The notes under the pieces are model-generated. The model ran no database searches, was not told the origin of the DNA, and was given only the letters and a program-made list of their open reading frames with translations. A stretch of 64,000 nucleotides of DNA from Silene conica. Taxonomy: Eukaryota > Streptophyta > Magnoliopsida > Caryophyllales > Caryophyllaceae. Every line of letters begins with the position of its first letter. The stretch's first letter is position 1. This document shows positions 32,045 to 41,590 of this stretch, piece after piece. The stretch lies in NCBI GenBank assembly GCA_029255685.2, contig CM055313.2, forward strand, positions 49,556,079 to 49,620,078. Reading direction: 5' to 3'. A program made the translations under genes and the position numbers.

Positions 32045-32400
32045 ATAAAAAAGAAAGACAGATCAAGTACGATAAAGAGAAAAAGAATGCTCCTTTTACG
32101 TTTAATTTGGTTCTCTCGTTTTGCAAAAGACAAAATAGCAACAATTGGCTATCTGAAGAGCCCTCTCCTTCATACTTCAGTCGAGCCTCTCTTCTATCCT
32201 TGGCAGGCGAGTCTCATTTCTCTCTCCTCCTTTTCTAGTTGAAGCAACTTCATCTTGCACTGACGAGGAGACTGATCTTTGGCTTCAGATTACACTGCTT
32301 TCTGTACTCTTTGAACTTCCTTTTGTTAAAAACATGTTTCCGAAAAAGAATCAAAGGGACCATGAACTTCACTCCTAAAGATTGAGCTTTCGTCTTGTAA
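32045..32400 (+). repeat. 120-bp dispersed repeat, copy 2, and further modules
   Basis: CAAGTACGATAAAGAGAAAA to AACAATTGGCTATCTGAAG (32060-32160) is the partner of 28380-28490. It is followed by words, then CATCTTGCACTGACGAGGAG, then AAAAACATGTTTCCGAAAAA and CATGAACTTCACTCCTAAAG. Confidence 0.75.
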
Positions 32401-33260
32401 TTAGACAGCCTAGACAGAAGAGAGTAAAGAAGAGCTCGACTGAAGTATGAAGCAAAAGAAAAGAGAAAAGGCTCGGTTGAAGCATGAAGAAGAGAAGACG
32501 ACACTTGACTGCATACCAGAGGTTTAAATAGCTCGAGTGCATACGATAGGAAAATAAGAACAAAGAAAGCAAGACCGTAGACCGATGCAGAAAAAAAAGA
32601 AAATGACTCATGCCCCCGATCCTCTCCTTTCAGTCTACCTTTCACTATCTCCTCTCCCTCATGGTCGAGTCCCACTTGGGCTATCTCCTCATTCTTCAGT
32701 AGCTCTTTCACTATCCCCTCGCCATCATACTGAAGACGAGCCTTTCTCCTTTCCCTCGTACCTCAGTCAATACCACTGTGTGCCCTCTCGTTAACGCTCT
32801 TCTCCCCGGCTCCTTGTCAGTCGACCCTGTTTCTCTCGCCACCGGGCCCTTCCCAGTCGATACCACAAGGCCCTCGTCTTAGTCGTATTCTTACGGAAGT
32901 TAGCAAGCTGACTCTTCTCTTGTCTATTCTGATTGCAAATTAAAGTCTACGAGAAGAAAGGCAGAATAAGTAAGAAACTCTACCCACTTCTGAGAAAGAA
33001 AGCTAGTCCTCTAACCTCCAGCATTCCTAGACAAAGAAGCAGTTGATCCCACTTCGCACTATCTATCTCGCTTTGCTCGATCTCATTCCTCTCCGATCCT
33101 CTCTACTTGTCAGTCTCATCTTTCTAAATCCTCTCCTCGGCTTCATGCTTCAACCGAGCCTATTTCCTCATGGTCGAGAACTTTCTAAGCTACCTCCTCT
33201 TCCTCTGGTCGAGCCCTTATCCTCGCCCGCATACTTTGCCTTAAAGATGCTCTACTTCGG
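32400..33260. repeat. CTCG-word arrays, both strands
   Basis: Purine-rich words to about 32550 (GCTCGACTGAAGTATGAAGC; GGTTTAAATAGCTCGAGTGC), then pyrimidine-rich words (CCCTCGTACCTCAGTCAATA, CTCCTTGTCAGTCGACCC, CCTCATGGTCGAGAAC). The 153-codon reverse frame at 32250-32711 runs through the first part and is not a convincing gene. Confidence 0.75.
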
Positions 33261-33321
33261 CCTGAAATCCTACCTTATATAAAGAGATCAAAAAAGGAGG
33301 CGAATTCAAGATTGATTCTAA

Positions 33322-33349
33322 ATTCTTATATACATATATGGTAATAGGG
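33322..33349 (+). repeat. Palindromic element, variant core
   Basis: AATTCTTATATACATATATG followed by GTAATAGGG; preceded by GAATTCAAGATTGATTCTA, as at 24270 and 27565. A more decayed copy lies at 33480-33504 (TCTTATATAGGGATATGC). Confidence 0.85.
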
Positions 33350-33649
33350 CTTTTTTGTCAAATCAATGGCGTGCCAGACCTCTAACCTGTCCTACTTTTC
33401 CACCCAGCTTATACTTCTCTATAACCTCCTTTCTCAGTCTAGTACTCAAACAAAATCAAAGGAAGGTCTCTAATCTAGCTTCTTATATAGGGATATGCAT
33501 TAAGAAGTTGAGAAAGGCTTTCTCATTCTCTTTGGCAAGAAAGCTTATTGAAAAAAAAAGAGGCAGAGAAAGTCCGAGAACGAGAGCATAGATAGAAAGT
33601 CCAAGAATCAGCACTGTCCTAAACTTATGTCCTTCTTAAAGGGGAGGAG

Positions 33650-33920
33650 ATACAAAAACACCGAGTGCAGAGAGGTAACGAGAGCTTCTTAAGTATGAAG
33701 TAGAGGAAAGAAGTGAAGGGTAGAAAAGAGACTCGAGGTCATACGAGAGGAAAGGTAAAAGGATCGACCAAAGGGATAAGGGTGAAGGAAGCCTGTCAAG
33801 GAGAAGGGGCGTAGCTTGTTATACCGCCTGAAGTGGTACGAAAAAGAGAGTGAGAGGGGACGTTCTCTATATATGTATGGGCCGAGCAGAGCTCGACGGA
33901 AAAGAGTATTTCCCATAGGG
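33650..33920 (+). repeat. CTCG-word array
   Basis: GACTCGAGGTCATACGAGAG, GGATCGACCAAAGGGATAAG, GGCGTAGCTTGTTATACCGC with CTGAAGTGGTACG. Confidence 0.7.
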
Positions 33921-34029
33921 AGAGGGGTGAAGGCTAATAAGAAGAGAGCCTACCCTACCCAGTTTATGCTTGCCCAGAGAGCCACTCTTCTTCTTTTGTA
34001 GCTTCCGTTGATCTAACCCTTTTTCCTTC

Positions 34030-34100
34030 TTTTTCTTTTTTTACGATTGGAACGCCCTGACAAAAGGCATCTAGAATTTTATGTCTATTCGCTAGGCGAA
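34030..34100 (+). repeat. TTTACGATTGGAACGCCCTG module
   Basis: TTTTTACGATTGGAACGCCC, TGACAAAAGGC, then TTTTATGTCTATTCGCTAGG. Also at 39500-39575; the retrotransposon at 36364 interrupts a third copy. Confidence 0.7.
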
Positions 34101-35335
34101 AAGAATGGTGGTTAAGTCTCTCTTCTTCAGTCAGTCCTTGGTTGTGGTACAAATTCCTCTTCTTTGGGCGTAGGAGAGTACCTTTGTTCCTTTGGTTAGT
34201 GAGCTACCTTTCTCTTTGTCTTTTCGCATCTTGTTCTTGATCCAAAAGCACTTGGCTTTACATTGACCCGAGAGTAGGGACCTAGTCACTAGCTTTTTGT
34301 TAGGAGGTGTCAGTCTGTGACTAGTCTAGGAAAGAGGCGGGATGAGAGAAGAGAAGGAGAGTGAGACTGACTTCTTTTAGTCCGTACGGCTGCTTTCTTT
34401 CGTATTCTTTTTGCTTTCTCAGAAACATGTATTTTGCAAAGACAAGTTGAAGCAACTCGAAAAGGAAGAAATTAAAGTGGTTTGTTTATCAAAGTGCTGA
34501 TTCTTTCACTAAGTAGGTAAGAAATGAAGAGGTGAATTTCTTAATTATCATATCATTACAATATTTGTATATAATCATTTAGAGAATGATGCTGAATTAA
34601 GTCCGTCCCGGCGCTTATAAAGAGGGAAGTCTCGCTCCTTAAGAAATACAAGTTTTTCGAACTTAAAACCATAAAAAAAGAGAAGCACTGGAAACTTAAG
34701 AAGGAAAAGAAATTCAACCCAAACCAAGAGAAGAGGGGAGTAGCGCTTTCTTTCGTCCTTTCCGTTTTGTATTAACTTTGCATTCACTTCGATTTAAGAG
34801 TTTTGAAGAGGACTTTTCTGCCGAATTAAGAAGAGAGAACACAGAGATTTCAAAGCATAATGGACGGCAAATCGCATTCAAAACATTAGAGTTCTTTCCC
34901 ATTCAAAGTACGTTTTTCTTTTTGAATTCGAGCCTCTTTACACTTTTTATCCGTAAGTGACGTTGTGCTAAAAGCAGCAATCAGAAAGTCAGTTCGTTCA
35001 CCGAGCAAGAAAATTTATTCAGCATGGCTGAGCAAGGAGTCTTCTTTATGTTATGGGCTCGTTCGAGAGAGATAGATTCTAAGAGGGTATATAAAAGTCT
35101 CGAAGAGGAAGGTGCTCTTTCTTTATATAGGTCAGTCAGGGCACAGTAGGGTCCAAAGAGAGAGAGGACTCCGCCTGAAGAGATAGGTTATAAAAAGGAA
35201 GGCAGAGGACATCGAATACTAGAAAGACAGAGGCAAGTAGGATGACTCGTCCTTGATCATATAGGGAAGTGCATTCAACTTGAATTCAGTCATTATCGCG
35301 ATTGTCGTTTATGTAATTAAGAACTTTTCTGAATC
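34101..35335. other. Gene-free stretch
   Basis: No gene seen. The motif CGTAAGTGA at 34952-34960 is of the CRTA type found in plant mitochondrial promoters, but it is short and alone. 35055-35190 resembles 7870-8000. Frames at 34575-34960 overlap on both strands with no motif. Confidence 0.4.
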
Positions 35336-35339
35336 TGAT

Positions 35340-35490
35340 GAGTTTGATCCTGGCTCAAAGGACATCCCAAAGGAAAGTCAAGAGTCCAAAGCAAGAAAAG
35401 TCCAAGCTAATGAAAAAGCAAGCATGCCGCACAGAAAGCAAAGAGGGCAGGCAGGAAAGAAAGATGCTTAACACACATGCAAGTTGAACG
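35340..35490 (+). pseudogene. Split fragment of small-subunit rRNA 5' end (rrn18-like)
   Basis: GAGTTTGATCCTGGCTCA (35340-35357) is an exact match to the universal 5' motif. GATGCTTAACACACATGCAA with GTTGAACG (35463-35490) is the next conserved block. About 105 bp of unrelated A/G-rich sequence separates them, where the gene would have about 20. It carries the same TTGAACG reading as the 7585 fragment (the usual form is TCGAACG), so the two probably share an origin. Confidence 0.75.
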
Positions 35491-35995
35491 AACTAAAAGG
35501 CAAGATAATACAAAGATTCAAGGAAGCAAAATACATGTGCCCCTTTTTGTCGAGTAGGAAGGCTTCTTGAGTAAAGAAAAGAAGGCAGCAAGTAGCAATT
35601 CTCTTTGTTAGGTGCGTGCTGCACTGACGAGGGGCTTTAGTCAGATACTGGAGGGAGGCATTCTTTTTTCCGTTCATCGGACACACACATCAAGAGGAAA
35701 AAGAGAAGACAAATTAATACAAGAGGTGATAAGGCGTTTTTTAAGAAAAGTTCTTCGGCGGATTAATTCACTCTTTTTTCAATGTCTTCGGCTACTCTAT
35801 GTTAAAGGCAAAGTTATCCACAAACTTAGCGCCTTTTCTTAGAAACTAAGAGAGATATCCGTCAGTGATTCAGTTGCTTACGCATGAATAAGAAAGTCAG
35901 TGCGTTCACGGATCAAGCACACTTTTTAAGTAAGTTGGTGATCTCCTTGGCAGTCGAGTCTCCCTCCTCCGGGTCCTGTCCTAGGCCTCGTTGTC

Positions 35996-36084
35996 CTCTA
36001 TATTATGTATATGAAAATGGGGAGAATGCTCTAATTCCTAGGGAGTTTTCCTCATTAGCCTGTATTGTCTGAGCCAGGATCAAC
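35996..36084 (-). pseudogene. Palindrome remnant plus reverse rRNA 5'-end motif
   Basis: CTCTATATTATGTATATGAA at 35996, then CTGAGCCAGGATCAACC at 36069, the reverse complement of the rRNA 5' motif. The right flank GCGAACTCAGGTCTTCAATC resembles 8841-8865. Confidence 0.6.
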
Positions 36085-36169
36085 CTGCTTTCTAGCCCTC
36101 TTTGTGAAGCAGGGGCGAACTCAGGTCTTCAATCTATGTTCTTATAAAAATCTCATAATCAAGATTTCT

Positions 36170-36300
36170 TTTGTTATCTCGTTATGAAAAAGTAAGAAGA
36201 TAATCTGATGGGTATTCGGCGTTAATAGAGACTGCCAAGGAGAAAGGCGCGAGCATAGCGAGAGGAGAAGACTCGACTGGAAAGGCGAGAACAAAGAAAA
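36170..36300 (+). repeat. GAAAAAGTAAGAAGATAA module and short word array
   Basis: CGTTATGAAAAAGTAAGAAG with ATAATCTGATGGGTATTCGG, then GACTGCCAAGGAGAAAGGCG, GCGAGCATAGCGAGAGGAG, GACTCGACTGGAAAGGCGAG. It ends about 65 bp from the retrotransposon. Confidence 0.7.
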
Positions 36301-36358
36301 AGCTACTCCGTCGTTAGTGGAAAGGCCCACTTGCTTTTGTTTTTTTACGGTTGTAACA

Positions 36359-36363
36359 CTTTG
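36359..36363. repeat. Target-site duplication, left (element 1)
   Basis: CTTTG directly before the LTR; the same five bases follow the right LTR at 39212-39216. Confidence 0.85.
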
Positions 36364-37617
36364 TGCACTGAAATGGAGAGGCTTGAACAGTCTGTTTGAG
36401 TGTTTATTTCGAGCCTTAATTTCAACACCATTTTTATGCAAAAAAATGAATTTACAAGTTGAAAGTTTTGTTTGCATCCAAATATGGCCTGACTTTCAAG
36501 CATCATATCTCACGTTTTACTAATGCAAATCATTTGATTTTTGTGTCATTAGAAAGCTTAAGATCTTAACAAAACAATGGATTTTGAATCACCTTCATAT
36601 CTGGTCTATAACTTGAGTTATGGCCGTCCCAAACAGACTGCGCATTCTTGGACAGCCCATGACCTATGTGCACTAAAGTTTCAATAAATACTGATTTACT
36701 CAAGATATGAGGTTGATTCTTTTTTGAGGTGAAAGTTAACTCATGTAGCTTTCCAAAGAGCTATCATACGTCCCAAAATTCATTCTGAGCTAAGAGATAT
36801 GTCTTCTACAAGATAGGGCTGAGTTGCTGAAACTTTCAGAAGTTAACAAGGGCTGCAAATTCTGAATACTATGGTACCTATGGGGATGCAACGGCTAGCA
36901 ACAAAGTATGGTCCTTGTTTCCTCTTATGTGGAGACACCATAGAAAGCACAAGGAATCAAAGGCCAAAAATAGAGGGCAGAAAAGGGGCTGCTTGTGCAT
37001 TCAGAATAGGGTTTGAAATTTCTGTTTTGTGTAAGAAAAGGCAAGGCAAGGTCGCTTTCAAGGCTGTTTTGTGTAAGATGGCAGCTTGTACTCTTTTTTT
37101 TTTGTGTTTTTGAACCGTGTAAGTTAGGGTTTTTGTGCAAAGTTTCTGTTCATTTTGTGAGCCCTTAGATTAAATAATAGATGTATGGTTAGGATGAAAG
37201 ATGAGCCTCTATATAAAGAGCTCACTTTCCTTTGTAGAAAAAAATCAGATTTGGATGAATGAAAAAAAGATGAAAACTTTAAGTTTTTCAACCTAAATTC
37301 TTTGCTTAGTGCTGGAATTATCTCCTTTCCTATGTGCTTGGGGATTGAGTAACCTCTTTGCTTAGTGCTTGACTGAACTCTTAGTCTTAAACTAGTGGCT
37401 GTGTGCTTGGTTTAAGTCATATCCTCGGCTTAATTTGAGTAATCTAGTTAAGTCATATCCTAGGCTAAACTTCATTATTGAAGTTAAGTCATATCCTTTC
37501 TATCTTTCCTTTCCTTATGTTGCTCAAAACTTCAGAAATAAACATCCAAAAAAACCTCTAAAAACCGAGATTACAAAACAGCCTCTTCTGAAGTCTTTTG
37601 GGTCCAATTTCTGTTCA
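36364..37617 (+). repeat. 5' LTR of element 1
   Basis: Begins TGCACTGAAATGG and ends CTGTTCA. A likely TATA box, TATATAAAG, is at 37210-37218, followed by GAGCTCAC. The 80-codon frame at 36871-37113 is duplicated in the other LTR only because the whole LTR is. Confidence 0.9.
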
Positions 37618-37958
37618 ATTGGTATCAGAGCTTCGGCTCTTGTGTTTTCTTAAACCAAGACGGTCTTGGGAACGGGTGGGACTTGGTGTTCTAGGGTGTG
37701 AACTCTCAATCTGTGCGTGGCTTGATTGCGAGTGTTGGCTTTGGTTCGAGCATTTGAATGATGCTTGAATCGAGTTGGCTAAACAAGGGGATTCTAAGTA
37801 TTTGCTGTGTGCTTTCTTAGGATGTGCATCTTGTTGTCTCCCTCTTTAACATCTACCACTCCCTTTGGCTTAATTTGTTTTGTTTTCGAAATCCTTTTTG
37901 TTTTGCCAATTTTTCAACCCGAAAGTTTGAGGACAAACTTTTTTCAACAAAGGGAGTT
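37618..37958 (+). other. Internal region of element 1
   Basis: The primer-binding site TGGTATCAGAGC (37620-37631), complementary to the 3' end of plant initiator tRNA-Met, starts two bases after the LTR. A purine-rich tract AACAAAGGGAG precedes the right LTR. Between them are about 300 bp with no protein motif I can name with confidence. Confidence 0.85.
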
Positions 37959-39211
37959 TGCACTGAAATGGAGAGGCTTGAACAGTCTGTTTGAGTGTTT
38001 ATTTCGAGCCTTAATTTCAACACCATTTTTATGCAAAAAATGAATTTACAAGTTGAAAGTTTTGTTTGCATCCAAATATGGCCTGACTTTCAAGCATCAT
38101 ATCTCACGTTTTACTAATGCAAATCATTTGATTTTTGTGTCATTAGAAAGCTTAAGATCTTAACAAAACAATGGATTTTGAATCACCTTCATATCTGGTC
38201 TATAACTTGAGTTATGGCCGTCCCAAACAGACTGCGCATTCTTGGACAGCCCATGACCTATGTGCACTAAAGTTTCAATAAATACTGATTTACTCAAGAT
38301 ATGAGGTTGATTCTTTTTTGAGGTGAAAGTTAACTCATGTAGCTTTCCAAAGAGCTATCATACGTCCCAAAATTCATTCTGAGCTAAGAGATATGTCTTC
38401 TACAAGATAGGGCTGAGTTGCTGAAACTTTCAGAAGTTAACAAGGGCTGCAAATTCTGAATACTATGGTACCTATGGGGATGCAACGGCTAGCAACAAAG
38501 TATGGTCCTTGTTTCCTCTTATGTGGAGACACCATAGAAAGCACAAGGAATCAAAGGCCAAAAATAGAGGACAGAAAAGGGGCTGCTTGTGCATTCAGAA
38601 TAGGGTTTGAAATTTCTGTTTTGTGTAAGAAAAGGCAAGGCAATGTCGCTTTCAAGGCTGTTTTGTGTAAGATGGCAGCTTGTACTCTTTTGTTTTTGTG
38701 TTTTTGAACCGTGTAAGTTAGGGTTTTTGTGCAAAGTTTCTGTTCATTTTGTGAGCCCTTAGATTAAATAATAGATGTATGGTTAGGATGAAAGATGAGC
38801 CTCTATATAAAGAGCTCACTTTCCTTTGTAGAAAAAAATCAGATTTGGATGAATGAAAAAAAGATGAAAACTTTAAGTTTTTCAACCTAAATTCTTTGCT
38901 TAGTGCTGGAATTATCTCCTTTGCTATGTGCTTGGGGATTGAGTAACCTCTTTGCTTAGTGCTTGAGTGAACTCTTAGTCTTAAACTAGTGGCTGTGTGC
39001 TTGGTTTAAGTCATATCCTAGGCTTAATTTGAGTAATCTAGTTAAGTCATATCCTAGGCTAAACTTCATTATTGAAGTTAAGTCATATCCTTTCTATCTT
39101 TCCTTTCCTTATGTTGCTCAAAACTTCAGAAATAAACATCCAAAAAAACCTCTAAAAACCGAGATTACAAAACAGCCTCTTTTGAAGTCTTTTGGGTCCA
39201 ATTTCTGTTAA
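37959..39211 (+). repeat. 3' LTR of element 1
   Basis: Copy of the 5' LTR with very few differences. TATATAAAG lies at 38804-38812. Confidence 0.9.
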
Positions 39212-39216
39212 CTTTG
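39212..39216. repeat. Target-site duplication, right (element 1)
   Basis: CTTTG, identical to 36359-36363. The host sequence resumes with AAAAAGGAAAAAGCAAG and TTTTATGGCTATTCAT, which continues the module interrupted on the left. Confidence 0.85.
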
Positions 39217-39393
39217 AAAAAGGAAAAAGCAAGTTTTATGGCTATTCATTTATCTTTTAATAGCTGGGAAGAAGTGAGGGGATCCACGCCCAGGAAAGTA
39301 AAGAGGGAAGAGGATGGGTGAAAAGGCGGGGAAGTTAATACAAGAAGGAAAACCGCCCCTTTACTTTAACGTGAAATCCTGTGAAAGCATTCT

Positions 39394-39440
39394 CATTCTT
39401 ATATACTTATATGATAAGACAGAGAATGACTCAATTTGAG
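39394..39440 (+). repeat. Palindromic element with long right flank
   Basis: CATTCTTATATACTTATATG, then ATAAGACAGAGAATGACTCA, as at 9001-9046. Confidence 0.8.
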
Positions 39441-39499
39441 ATGATTGCACCTTTTCTTTGTACTTGCTTTATAGTGGCTCTCTTGCCCTTGCCGCTTTA

Positions 39500-39575
39500 T
39501 TTCTTTATTACGATTGGGACGCTCTGACAAAGGGGGTTTATCCTTTTCTGGTTATTCGCTCGGGCGAAAGACTGG
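39500..39575 (+). repeat. TTTACGATTGGGACGCTCTG module
   Basis: TTATTACGATTGGGACGCTC, TGACAAAGGGG, GGTTATTCGCTCGGGCGAAA with GACTGGCAAG. Confidence 0.7.
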
Positions 39576-39629
39576 CAAGATGCATTGTTTAAAGAGCTCT
39601 AATTTCCATAGGGTGAAAAAGAAGCTGCT

Positions 39630-39835
39630 TGAGTGCGTGCATACGAGAGGATAAGAGCTCGAACAAGGGCGGAGGCGTAGTTCCTGCCGAGGGACGGGAC
39701 GGGGGAAGGTCCGAGGGGTTTCGAGTGCAAACCCTGAAATGAATGGGACTCGGCTGCTTAAGGAGAGAGAAAGGAGACTCGAGCGAATACATAGGGGGAC
39801 CAAGTGGGCTTGACTGCCAAGGCGTGGATAGATCA
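39630..39835 (+). repeat. CTCG-word array
   Basis: GCGTGCATACGAGAGG, GACTCGGCTGCTTAAGGAGA (also at 47246), GACTCGAGCGAATACATAGG, CTTGACTGCCAAGGCG. The 138-codon frame on the other strand at 39552-39968 lies over it and is not a gene. Confidence 0.75.
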
Positions 39836-39974
39836 AACGGTAACTTTCAAGAGCCAAGGCAAGCAAGAAAAAGTATATGAATGATGGCTTTGACGAGCTA
39901 AAAAAAAGATATTCAACTAATGAGACTCTTTCAAGAAAGAGGGATGGAAGCATATGATAGAAGGCCATTGAAAC

Positions 39975-40217
39975 GTGCTTTATCTAACTAGATATCCTAA
40001 AACTTATATCCTTACCTGCTCTCTTCGCGGGGAAGTGGGGCTATTGACGGGCTGGGATGCAGATGACTGCAACGACGGGGAAAACCTCTCACGTTACAAA
40101 AGTAAGCGGTTGCATATTCGTAACACATTTTTAAACAAAAAGAATAGAGATGATTCCGGGAAAGTAGGGCCATCTTCCTTTTTCAAGTGGTTACGGCCTA
40201 AGCTAGCTACCTCTTAA
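39975..40217 (+). other. Open frame, coding status doubtful
   Basis: 80 codons of non-repeat sequence with fairly ordinary composition (GLLTGWDADDCNDGENLSRY, then KKNRDDSGKVGPSSFFKWL). The DNA at the listed start reads GTG-type sequence, not ATG. Not recognised; possibly a decayed gene piece. Confidence 0.12.
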
Positions 40218-41260
40218 GAAGCTTTTCTTGAAAGACGTCTTCTTTTTACTATCTTAATTACTATCTTAATAATATAGGGCAGAACTGGTATAAAGATCCA
40301 GAACGCGCGTCTTTTTCTGAATTCAAGGCGAGCTACCGCTGAATTGGAAACTACTTTGACCAGAATAGGAAGCAAATTTATCTTAGTGATCTTTACTCAT
40401 CCAAAATGCTTTCTAAATTTTAAACTTATTCGAGAACGAGATCTCTTGTCTTATCAAGCGGATGTTGGTTGAAATTGGGATCAAAGGCGAGGCATGCAAA
40501 AGTAGAAAATGCTATAATACGATCTTCAACTACCGAATACAGGGGCTCCTGTTTTTACAGATTCTTCTCATTCGCCAGGTTGAGTAGGAAGAACTTAGCC
40601 CTTTCCTTCTTTGTAGGATCGGTCTCAATCTAACGTTATTGGGTTAAAGTAGTAGATGAGCTCTTTTTCATTACAGCAGGCTCGCTCGGGGCTTCCTTTC
40701 TATTAAGAAGAAGGGCCTCTAACTTTAGCAACAGAGCGAAATTCAAAGAAAGGGCAGGCCCCTCTTTTAAGAATTGATTGTCCAAGCGAAAAAGAGCTGC
40801 AAGTAAGACGGTTCTACGAGCAAGCAACAAGAGAAAACATGCGTGCCCAGGGCGAGTGCGAAGTTGGGATGGAATAAAAGGTAACGAAATGAATGAGGCG
40901 TCTTTCGGCCTCTATATATGTAAGTCGAAGAAGCTCCTTGTTGCGTTGGCCTATAATGAAATGAGTAAGAATGCGTGCAATCTATGAAGCAAGTTGAGTA
41001 AGTAAGGGTAGCTATGACTTATTACGAAAAGGAAGAAAAGCGAATAAAGTAAGCTGATACAATCTATGGAAATTCTTACGCCCGTAGGTAGAAAAGATGC
41101 CAACGAAGAAGTCCCTTTCGCCGATGATGGAGAGACAGCCAGCTGCTAGAAAGCTTCGTCAAAGCCGAGATTTTCTGGAATGGAATAAGGCAGGTGATTA
41201 GCCTTAATAAAAGGTCTTCCCTAAATTAAAGTCTTACAGAATTAAATCATGAAATCTATC
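40218..41260. other. Gene-free stretch
   Basis: Mostly unrecognised; few modules. The reverse frame 40636-40830 and forward frame 40778-40987 have no recognised motif. Confidence 0.4.
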
Positions 41261-41263
41261 GAA

Positions 41264-41590
41264 ATCCTTATATATGTGAATGGTATAGAGAAAAAAGCTC
41301 ACATATAAATAAAGGAAAAAGAGATCAAAGTGGTATTGACTGTAAAGGAGGTGTAGTTTTAAGACTCGCGTGTTAACGACCATACAATGGGGCTCGATCG
41401 ATAGTGAGAGAAGAGGGAAAAGGTTAAAGAAAGGAAGACTTCTTTTCATTTATTACGCTTTGTCCTTTCTGAAAAAGGCCTAGTCGCGTTTGATGACTAT
41501 TCACCCCCCCGCTTGTCTATATAGGGAGGACGGGCTTGACCGTAGGAGAGAGGAGAGGTAAAAGGCAAAGACTCGAGCATAGCGAGAGGA
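41264..41590 (+). repeat. Diverged palindrome and word array
   Basis: CCTTATATATGTGAATGGTA at 41267, then GTGGTATTGACTGTAAAGG, GCTCGATCGATAGTGAGAG and GACTCGAGCATAGCGAGAGG. Confidence 0.6.

Larger units (their letters stand above)
36364..39211 (+). mobile_element. LTR retrotransposon fossil 1, internally reduced
   Basis: A complete LTR-internal-LTR structure of about 2.85 kb flanked by a CTTTG target-site duplication. LTRs of about 1254 bp start TG; the left one ends CA. The internal part is only about 341 bp and holds a primer-binding site for initiator tRNA-Met and a purine tract before the right LTR. No gag or pol protein is encoded, so it could only have moved with help from an autonomous relative. 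By hand count the LTRs differ at about 9 places (about 0.6-0.7%), a young insertion. Family uncertain: the sequence just before the purine tract recalls the end of Ty3/Gypsy pol, but this is weak. Open frames inside the LTRs are not genes. Confidence 0.9.

Noticed and set aside
32250-32711. 153-codon reverse frame
   Set aside because: It crosses several unrelated repeat modules and a word array, so it is unlikely to be a protein with a history.
34952-34960. CGTAAGTGA as a mitochondrial promoter
   Set aside because: The nonamer is not an exact CRTAAGAGA match and no gene or rRNA follows closely; kept only as a remark.
36871-37140. 80-codon frame, repeated at 38465, as a duplicated gene
   Set aside because: It is inside the LTRs of element 1; the repetition reflects the LTR pair, and overlapping frames on the other strand are equally open.
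39552-39968. 138-codon reverse frame
   Set aside because: It covers a word array and the adjacent TTTACGATTGGGACG module; no protein motif.
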